From the NCBI GenBank assembly GCA_964017195.1, contig OZ024889.1:57538074-57602073 (forward strand): a stretch of 64,000 nt of DNA. The letters run 5' to 3'. Shown here one piece after another: positions 55,701 to 64,000 of the stretch. The notes under the pieces were generated by a model. It saw only the letters and a list, made by a program, of their open reading frames with translations. It searched no databases and was not told where the DNA came from. The stretch is from Siderastrea radians (taxonomy: Eukaryota > Cnidaria > Anthozoa > Scleractinia > Rhizangiidae). A program made the position numbers and the translations under genes. Positions within the stretch are counted from its first letter, which is position 1, and every line of letters begins with the position of its first letter.

Positions 55701-58700
55701 AACTAACTCATAACATTTTTGCAGATGCCAAGAAATTCCCAAAGCTCTTTGTCACTTTGTACATTCGGAATGCAACATTGGACTATGACAGTCAGCTTGG
55801 TTCACTGGGAGTTTACGAGTGTCGCGCCTTTGCAGCTAACGACTCTTTGGAGAGGAAACATCCCTTTAGTGTTACCGTCATTTCAAGTAAATACTCTAAC
55901 ATGTTTAAGGTTCAGCTACAATAACACTCCACCATTTGACATCTTATTGACGTCTAATTTACGTTCTAAACCCAGCGGGTGGTCTGGGTTGAATCCTAAC
56001 TAAGCCAACTCCTAGCCTAAGCCTCCTGGCCTGAGCATTTGTTCGTCGATTAGGTGTATGAGATGAGATCAACAGTGATATCTGATCTCGTTGTCATAAT
56101 TGTATCCAAGGTACACCTAGAAACGATGATATTTGGCTATAGATTTAAGCAATTGTATCAGTTTTTCTTCAACCTTCAAGTTAAGGCCCAAATGTCGCAT
56201 TTCAGTCGCATTTCAGTCGCAGCAAACTCAATTCAAGATACAGGTAAAAGACAGTCCTTCATTATGTTAGAATTATATGCAATTTTTATTAATTTAATTA
56301 TATGTGAATTAATTAAGCGTATTACTTGTTGCTTGAGGCGTTTTTGAACTGGTTTAAGTCTACGACCTTGGACAGATCTTGAAGCTGTTGAATTAAATTA
56401 AAAGACACTGAGATGCGACGAATAAATTAAGCCTACGTGGAAAGAATATAACATGGGTTACGTTTTTACAAACCCTTACTGCTTTCAAAGGGCAGATATT
56501 TTCAACTTCACTTTGGATATCATTCGCCTGAAGAAAGCTGAATTTAACTTAGATTCTTGTTAAATCCTATCCAGACCCTGAAAGAAGGGGAAGAGGGTAA
56601 GTGGTTGCCAAATCTGCCCGAACAAATTTTAAACCAAACAATTTATATTCAGAGTATACACCTGATTGATAAGTACGATAAAAAGTAATGCTGATTCAAC
56701 GGTAGGGAAACTTTATATTTACCAATATTTCAAAAGGCACAGCCTTTCTTCTTCAGGGTCTCACAGAGAATGATTCCAAGGGCAAAAACGTTACAATTTA
56801 AACTAAGGGTCTAAAATATGATACTAAAATAACAACTAAAGCAGCTTGTATTACAACGTTTAAAAACTGGCGTAAAAAATAAAAACGTTACGATTTGAAA
56901 TTTATATTTAAAGAAGCTTGTATTACAACGTTAAAAAACTGGCGAAAAAACTAAAAACTTTACGATTTAAAACTTGAAAAATAGATAACATAAGTAGGAT
57001 ACGTGATACTATAATAGCATAAGCTTAAAGTGATAGGGATAACGTACCGCGTTAAACTCTAAATACATTTCAATTCGAAATAAGAAAGTGGAAAATACCA
57101 ACCAATTCCAAAAAAAAAATATACAACTGAAAATACAAACAAACACGGAGGATGAAAAACCGGAAAATGTGTCATGTTTCATCTCTCCTATTTAAACCTA
57201 GTGGTTCCAAGGTTTGACCTCTATCGATGAGGTGTGCCTCTCTAGCTTTACGTACACTGTCACGGTTAGATTTCATTAGTTCAAGGGGAATAAGTTGCCT
57301 GTCATTAGCATTATGGTCGTTAGAAAGAAAATGTTCTGAGACTGCAGTAGGTTTAGAAATGTTAGTTCGTTTGTCAACAGGTCTACGATGTTCGTTGAAG
57401 CGGTCCTTGAGTCGTCGTTTGGTTTCTCCTATGTATTGTTTGTGACACTAGACGATTGCATTGTACCATGTAAATAACGTTTTTAGAGTTACAGTCAATG
57501 TCATGATGAATGGGTGCCCGTACAATAAAATGTATAGCTAGTGAGTCCGTCTGTTATATAGTTGCATGTCAAGCAGTTGTGTCCGCATCGAAACGAGCCA
57601 CGGGGTTGGTTACTTTGGTTAGGGTTACGAAGTTTGGCGCTAACTAATAAATTACTAAGATTCAGTTACTGTGGCGGAAAGCAACGAGGGGAGCAGCATT
57701 AAAAACGTCGGCGCAGCGGGGAGATGAGGACAAGATGTTGAGGTGTTTGTGAATAATGGATGATGCAGAACGAACGGCTGGATTATATGTGATAACAAGG
57801 GGTACCCGTTTGGATTGGTTTGTTTGAGAAGTGTCTTTGGATGCGAGTGATTCGGTACGTGTGATGTTGTGAACACGTCATATCTCTTGGTCAAGGAAGG
57901 ACAGGTTGTATCCCCGTTTGTTAAGATACGTTTTGAGTTCAGTAGTGCGTTTCGTGAAAGTGTCCTCAGAAGAACAAATACGGCGGAGTCTAAGAGCTAA
58001 GCTGAATGGAATAGCTCTCTTAGTGTGTTTAGGATGACATGAAGATATTGTAGTAAGTATTGATGTTTGTCGGTAGGTTTAGTGTCAAGGTCAGTCGTGA
58101 TTTTACCGTTAATGAGAGACACGTTGACGTCAGGAAATGGTATGGATGTGAAAGAATAGTTAGATGTAAATTTGATGGTTGGGTGAATGTTGTTGAGGTA
58201 CGTAGTGAAGGTCTGGAGGTCGTATACTGAGTGTGTCCATATCATGAAGATGTCATCTATGTAACGCCACCACGTGTGAGGCTGGTAAGGAGCACGTGAA
58301 AAAGCGTCTGTTTCAAACTTTGCGAGAAACAGATTAGCATACGAAGGTGCCATTCTGGTTCTCATGGCAGTTCCATGTATTTGTAAATAATTCTTGTCGT
58401 TGAATGTAAAGTTGTTCATAGTAAGTAGCATGCGTATGAGGTCACATAGAGTTTCAGTACTGATAGTAGAATGGTTGCTAATGCGTGTATCAAGGAAGCG
58501 TCGACATGCGTCAATGCCTTGGTTATGGGGTATGTTGGTGTAGAGAGAAGAGACGTCAAGAGTGACAAGAAAAGCATTGTCGGGTAGTTGTCCAAGTTGT
58601 TCGAGTTTGTTAAGGAAGTGTGTAGTGTCTTTTATGAAGGACTGTGTGTTCTGTACAAGAGGTTTGAGGTGAAAGTCTACAAACTGTGAGATGCGTTTCG

Positions 58701-61700
58701 TAGGGTGAGAGTTACTAGAGACAATAGGTCCACCGGGGTTACCCTGTCTATGTACTTTAGGTAAAATGTAAAACCGCCCAGGTTTAGGATCAGTCTGAAT
58801 CAGGAAACGTTTAGTGTCATCGTCAATAATTTTGTCACGGTGCATACGTTCTACGTATAGACGTATGCGTTTTTGGATGTCGTTGGTAATGTCGTTGTCT
58901 AATGTTGTGTAGAATTTGGCATCGTTGAGTTGTCGTAGACATTCCTTAATATACCATTCACGGTCCATGACCACTGTTCCAGAGCCCTTGTCCGCGGATT
59001 TAATGACAATGTCACTTCGTCTGCTAAGTAGCTTGCAAGCGTTTCGTTCACGTGCGGTTAAGTTGTCATGTACAGGGGCTGGTGTGACGTTCAGGAGCTC
59101 GTGTTCGACAGCGTCAAGAAAAGTGTCAAGGGCAGGGTCCCTGCAGGATGGAGGGGTCCAGGTGCTTTTGGGACGGAATAGGTTGGGATGGGTTTGAGGA
59201 GGATGGTCATGAAAGTATTGGAGGAGTCTCATACGGCGACTAAATTCATTGAAATCAGCTCTAACTTCAGTCCAGTCAATGTTACGTGGAGTGGGACAAA
59301 AGGAAAGACCCCTTGCAAGCAACTGCGTCTCGTCATGAGTAAGAGTGACAATACTTAAGTTGATAACAGTGTTGGTGTCTAGTTGAATGTTATGGCTATC
59401 GCGTCTTCAGTATCTGTTAGTAGTGGACTTACGTTTACGGCAACGTCTGTGTTTGTGTGTAGGAGAACGATGGTTGATAGCGGTAATGACAGGATCGTGC
59501 GTAGGTTGGACGTGAACGTGATTAGCGGATGTTGTGACTGGTGAATGTGGGCGGTTGACAGTAAATTGCTCTGGGTTACGAGAACGGTTAAGTTGTTTAG
59601 AATTATTATGACGTGTGCAAGCAGAAGTAAGATAGGCACACTCACCAGCTGAGTATAGTTTCCTACGCTGTCTAGCCTGAAGTTCACGAAATAGTTCAGC
59701 TGCAGAATCATGAAGAAAGTGTTTGATTTGTCTAAAAGTAGAAGAAAGCATGTAGATTTAAGTTCATCCAAGGTGTCTTTGAATTCTGATCTTAATAGTC
59801 TCAAGTTCTTCTGGCATTCTGTTCTCAGGAGTTTAATTAGTTTATGAGACGTACTTGTCAGTAATTTTGTCCACTGATGGTGAAACTGTTCGTGACAGGC
59901 TGAGTCAATACTAGGTCTGCATTTTATAAGAAATTACGGTGGTTACGGTGGTCCATGCAAAGTTTACTGTTACCTGGTTGATAAAACGTTGTCCGATGCA
60001 AAGTATAACCCATGACCGATGCGACACGATGGAATTCTGGGAAGACAGTACTCACAAGCTTGATGCTCACTTCCATATATTGATATTGAAGACATTTTCA
60101 TTCCTAAGAAGGTTTTGAAGTAGATTTGTGTATACTGCGTTAATATTATCTCCACAGTGCCTGAGAATAGAAGCTTCCCAGAAAACCATTGGGTCGTATC
60201 GTTCATAGTATATGCTTTCAACACGACAACGTTTCTTCAATTAGGTGTATACCAAACCAGTGGATAACGTTTTTCGTGCGTTTTGATTGGTTACTCAAAC
60301 TTGGGATAGTATCTGCTATTCACCTCCCGGCATTTTTCTGGATTTCGCGGCCGACTTTTCTCTCATTCCTCAAAAAAAAAGGAACTATTTGGTGCTGGTT
60401 ATCCACTAGCTTGGTATATTCTAAAACAATTATTCACCACAGTGTCGGTGAAGAGTGGGAGACTATTGAGCTCCACTTTGGTGAATAATTGTTAAATAAC
60501 ATCCAAGGAAACGAAAGCCACCAACATTGTGGATTTCGCTCATGGGATTTGTCATTTCCACTGAGACCATGTTCTGAAAGACGGATTTATTCAATTTTTT
60601 TTAATTGGAAATCTTGATCACCTTTGACGTTTGACGATGTTTTCGGTTTTGATCTCTTTCAAGCAAGTTTGGTGCTCACTCATAGTAAAAAACCAAAAAA
60701 AAAACAAAAACAAAAAAAAAAACGTATAAAATCCAAGATGGCGGGTTGATTACCGTCCTATTGGAAATCATGAGCTAATTATTGCGTCGTATTAATGCAC
60801 CATCAAGTCTTGACATGGTTTCCATATGAAATACGGGATGGGATAGCCGCTCGGTCTGTATATGGTTAAATGTTTTCTTGATGTCGTTTTTAGTTGACGA
60901 ATCCATTGTTTGCAATTTTCTTTTTCATCCTATTTGTAACTTATGTCGTTTTCAGAAAAAGAAATCCCCAAAATAAATGTCTTGAAGAGCGGCATCCTAC
61001 AACACGGTGATGACATCACAATTGTATGCAAGTTGACTAAAGGCGAGGGACCTAGAACGCAGCTGAAGAGCATTTCTTGGTATAAAGATGGTGTATTACT
61101 GCAAACTGTGCGAAATCCTGACCCTGACGGTCCTCAGGATTTCCTTGGACCCTTGGTTTTCAGAAACGTTAGTGTCAGAGACGGAGGCCAATATACTTGT
61201 CTTCTTGACGTTTTGCTACGTAATGTCAAGGAACATAACGTGTCAGACACCACTGTCATTAGGAGTAAGTTAACATATATGCACCAAATGTGAAATCCGA
61301 CTCGAGTATCAGTTATCTTACTAGACGTCTGCACGCAGTCTATTATCTTACACAAGTGGAGCGTACTTAATTGAACAACTTGAAAAACTCTAAGTTCTAA
61401 TTACCTTGATCGGTTAATAGCCCGTTCTGGGGTTACCTTTAACATCTGATAAGGGTTTTCTATATTTTTTGCTGGAACTCACTTATAAACCATGGCGGAG
61501 GGCAAGATTGTGGATCAAAGATAAGAACAAAATACAGTTGAAGCTCTCGTAAGCGACCACTTCGGAAATTAAGAAAAGTGGTCGCAACAAGAGAGGGTCG
61601 CTTACGAGAATGCCTCTCGTTAGTGACCACGTAAAGAAACTATAGAGGGTGGTCGCTTACCAAAGCTTTCAACACAAAGCTTGGGGTATCTTAATGGTTA

Positions 61701-63187
61701 CTGATAGTATTGTAGTAATAATATTAAATTAATAGTTTCTTATCGCCTATCACAGAAGAGGTCGGCGAATGAAAAGGTCGCCCATCCACACAAACTGAAA
61801 ACGGAGACAGCGGAGACCTGTTGGTAATTCAAAAAAGTGGTCGCAGACGCTTACAGGAGCAGTCGCTTACGAGAGATTTTAACTACAGAGTTTAAGTGAC
61901 AATCCAAACGGTGTGTCACAAGCTAAGCTGGTGGTAGCTAGAGCTGGTCGCGTACGAAAGCAGCTAGTCGCAAGGAAAGCTTCGACTGTAGTAGGATATA
62001 GTTCCACTGCGGAACTACACAAAAGAAAATTAGGTGCAAGTAATGTAAACAAAAGGCTTGAAATGTTTCCATATTGTCTGGAAAGACAAAAAAAGCGGAC
62101 CCATATTTTTTTAAGGTGGTTCCCTTCAATTCCATTGCGCATCATTTCTGCGCATCATTTCTTGCGTCATTAGAGGGCGCACGAGTGTACACACGTTGTG
62201 AACTTGATAGGTTTTTTTAGCCTACGAATTATCACAATTATTCGGCAAAAAATTAACTTTATTGCTGGGACCAAAATGTCGTAGATATCCTCAAGCTACA
62301 CGTCAGGATAACTTTATATAGTAATCTATTACGTGCTGTCTGAAACTCCTGTTCTCTTGGCCCCCTTTGTTTCCTCGTCAAACAGATAACAGGTTATAAT
62401 AATTGCAAGCAATTCCTTAGCCGGAAGGCCATTTTACTGTACATGCATGCTTGAACTCCTGTGGGTAGTCCATTCAGTTTTAAAGACATTCACTTAAATC
62501 TTACAGTTATACGCGTATAAGGAACTTGCTGACCATAAATGTTAAAGTGTTTCAGGTAAAGGGTGCTTAAAACAAGTTTAACATTAGTTTTAACTTTGCT
62601 TCTTTTATTAAGTTGCTCCATGGTTCGATAAACCAAAAGAGGATCTTGAATTCAAGAAGTTGAAAGGAGACAGTGTTTTATTTGAGTGTGCTGCCCGAGG
62701 GTTTCCTCTACAGGTGGATGGAAGGTTCAGAACAAAGGCGAAGGCACGGTGCAGTCTTGCGTTGGTAAGTGTGGCTTAATATTGAAAGTCGCTGGCCTAG
62801 GTTCTTTTGGGGTAACGAGTTCGAAGTTTTGGGCATTCTAGCGGTATTTGTGTTTTGCGTTTGATTTGGTCATCGGTTCATTTTTAGAAATGAAATGAAG
62901 TGCGTTTGGACGATTGTGACTGGTAACCAAGTTAAAACACCACGGTAATCCGTGAAGAAAAGACTAAAAAAAAAAACTAAATGTTGTTTAATATTTTTTA
63001 TAGGTGAATCGGATGGAAACTATCACATCCATCGCCGCGGAATTTACGACCCTTACGTGCTGACAGTATCTGACTTGCAATACTCTGACCGTGGATTTTA
63101 CTACTGTTGCCTACCCTCCAACTGCTCAGATAATGTCAGTAATAACTGCCAGCGCTTCATTCTACATGTACAGGTCAATGGTCAAAG
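52468..63187 (+). CDS. Secreted or membrane immunoglobulin-superfamily protein, partial (3' end outside)
   Basis: Exons read: 52468-52531 (signal peptide, copy C; copies A and B could replace it), 55174-55401, 55725-55886, possibly 56223-56243, 60956-61264, 62613-62764, 63004-63187. Phase-1 borders predominate, as in classical Ig genes. Ig 1 is split over two exons (SAKVTCVAF and GVYECRAF). Ig 2 is one exon (DDITIVCKL, ISWYKDG, DGGQYTC). Ig 3 is again split (VLFECAARGF; DRGFYYCCLPSNCS). In Ig 3 one base seems missing near 62716: the expected VEWKVQNKGEG frame follows but is shifted. The final donor could be 63174 or 63188. Ectodomains like this occur in receptor tyrosine kinases and adhesion molecules; the membrane and intracellular parts lie beyond the window, so the family is open. 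Confidence 0.75.
52755..53959. mobile_element. PIF/Harbinger-like MITE, copy 2
   Basis: Ends GGGACTTTAAGATACGGTG and complement, flanked by TTA at 52752-52754 and 53960-53962. It is collinear with the copy at 45555-46354 except for an insertion at about 53247-53660. Confidence 0.82.
53247..53660. repeat. G-rich insertion in the second Harbinger-like MITE
   Basis: About 410 bp, absent from the 45555-46354 copy, with repeated GGGGAATTTGAAC-type motifs near both ends (GGGGAATTTGAACG, GGGAATTTGAACAAG). The border motifs face the same way. Origin unknown. Confidence 0.6.
54130..54350. repeat. Degenerate tandem repeat around ATATCCCGTATCCC
   Basis: Repeats of about 30-40 bp contain TATCCCxTATCNCC followed by TTTTTC-rich spacer, in the intron after signal-peptide exon C. 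Confidence 0.6.
54669..55033. mobile_element. TTAA-flanked MITE next to the first Ig exon
   Basis: TTAA at 54665-54668 and 55034-55037 flanks GGTCGGCACACACGAGGG and its complement. The length is 365 bp; further GGGACTAGTCCC-type palindromes lie inside. TTAA duplication fits piggyBac or Kolobok. Confidence 0.85.
56690..59930 (-). mobile_element. Penelope-like element in an Ig-gene intron
   Basis: The element reads on the minus strand, with RT followed by a GIY-YIG region. Its 3' side (56,690-56,800) has the CTGAAGAAGAAAGGCTGTGC-type motif (on minus) near TTGAAATATTGG that is usual in Penelope terminal repeats. Exact ends and target duplication were not determined. Confidence 0.75.
57190..59810 (-). 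pseudogene. Penelope-like reverse transcriptase and GIY-YIG endonuclease, broken
   Basis: The best open block (59322-57997, 441 codons) holds the Penelope RT: SADKGSGTVVMDREWYI, RFYILPKVHRQGNPGGPIVS, LDVSSLYTNIPH with the first catalytic Asp, and WWRYIDDIFMIW with the YIDD catalytic box. Near 58030 the frame shifts; other frames continue to the GIY-YIG-like part, QYIGETKRRLKDRFNEHR (about 57430) and LIDRGQTLEPLG (57220). A TAG precedes that motif. The N-terminal region (59,810-59,330) is spread over frames. Penelope RTs are telomerase-related. The element is inactive. Confidence 0.85.
59931..60955. other. Ig-gene intron, small repeats only
   Basis: It includes a short hairpin (ACAATTATTCACCACAGTG near 60,427 with its partner CACTTTGGTGAATAATTGTT near 60,473) and an A-rich tract near 60,695-60,722. 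No gene seen. Confidence 0.5.
61533..61892. mobile_element. MITE with CTCTCGTAAGCGAC ends
   Basis: CAGTTGAAGCTCTCGTAAGC after TA at the left faces GTCGCTTACGAGAGATTTTA at the right; inner copies of GTCGCTTACGAGA and GGTCGCTTAC recur in both orientations. The CAGTTGAA start after TA suggests a pogo/Tc1-type element. Confidence 0.6.
61893..62612. other. Ig-gene intron, no feature recognised
   Basis: AT-rich sequence; short overlapping ORFs at 61,879-62,173 on both strands have no domain. Confidence 0.45.
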
Positions 63188-64000
63188 GTATGAGGACTTT
63201 TTTAGGCCACTCTGGCTTTCTTGGGGAAAATTGATGATATCGCTAAACTACAAAAACAGCCGTCCACAACAATACGTGTTCAGTTGATTCTATTAGTCTA
63301 AGAAACGTTTTGTTGTTTTTAAGTGACAGAGTTTACCTTATTATAAAAAGTAAACGCTCCGTGGATTTAGCAGGAAATTGTGAAATTTTGTTAGTTTCTT
63401 GGAGCGCTAATGTCCGCACCCTTAATAAAGTGAAGTGGCTGCGTTAATTGAATTCTTATATTATTTTAACTAACAAATTCTGAATGCTGTTGTAAGACTA
63501 GGATAGTCTGATACTTAACAATAGCTTTCTTTGTTCAGTATATTTCAAACTTTTAATACACTCTTAGTATACGTCAAAGTTATCCTGGCCCTCAAAAATG
63601 AAATGTTTTGTCAACGCACGGTGCAGTGTGTTTCGGCAAGCTTTGGAATCACATTATGACTCCTCCTGGATAATGCAAGATCTCTACTGTCGCCTTAATT
63701 TTCTTCATTTGGAGGTTCATTCCCTTATTCTAGACTAATTTCCCTGAAATTTGCGTTAATTAATAAATGCAATTATAATTCATAAAAGTGGGCATCTGAC
63801 GTCTTCTGCCAACTGTTATTGGCTTGCTGTTGAGGTGTTATTGCTTTCAAGGAAGGTTTTATTGCACGCCAGAGTTGATTCTATGCTGCAAAGAGATTCT
63901 GGGCATGCAGAGAGAGCATTTTGTCTGTGACGGGATTCAAAATTTACATGCTCACGAGCATTGATGACAGTGGTTTGACCCATTTTTGTTTATTTTTCTT
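63188..64000. other. Intron downstream of the last visible Ig exon
   Basis: AT-rich sequence with no further exon that I can support. The gene must continue beyond the window because no transmembrane segment or stop in frame was reached. Confidence 0.45.

Overview
The window is eukaryotic: split genes with GT-AG introns, long AT-rich non-coding stretches and several classes of retroelement and DNA transposon. The repeat styles (TTAACCCTTT-type elements, tRNA-derived SINEs, Penelope, DIRS-like and Tx1/L1-like retroelements, decayed TPR-CHAT and RecQ-like fragments) resemble an anthozoan cnidarian, probably a stony coral. That placement is inference from memory; no sequence search was run.

Bases 1-12,800 hold two ordinary host genes in head-to-head arrangement. 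On the minus strand is the 5' part of a gene for a GATA-like zinc-finger protein (three exons read). On the plus strand is a complete nine-exon MVB12 gene (ESCRT-I subunit, 268 codons plus stop) whose splice phases all agree. About 330 bp separate the two start codons.

Bases 13,800-22,300 are decayed elements: a tyrosine-recombinase (DIRS/Ngaro-like) retrotransposon, a TPR-CHAT pseudogene and two nested TTAA-flanked elements.

Bases 22,330-54,000 are the most unusual part. A unit of about 1.3-1.4 kb, each copy carrying a signal-peptide first exon, is present three times, plus a short remnant. The first unit has been stretched to about 23 kb by nested insertions: a LINE with ORF1 and ORF2, a TIR element with 9-bp target duplication carrying a RecQ-like helicase fragment, a 12.66-kb TA-flanked foldback-like element whose inverted ends are built of a 16-bp satellite and enclose a protein-kinase pseudogene, a 1.08-kb near-perfect Penelope-type palindrome, and a small MITE. 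The second and third units are separated by a foldback element that itself holds nested insertions. Because each unit, or each arm of a palindrome, serves as the empty site for the others, many insertion junctions can be read directly.

Bases 52,468-63,187 encode a secreted or membrane immunoglobulin-superfamily protein that continues past the window. Each duplicated signal-peptide exon ends in phase 1 and fits the phase-1 start of the first Ig exon at 55,174, so the triplicated units look like alternative promoters and first exons for this one gene. A Penelope-like element with GIY-YIG region sits in one of its introns, and the third Ig domain appears to carry a one-base frameshift.
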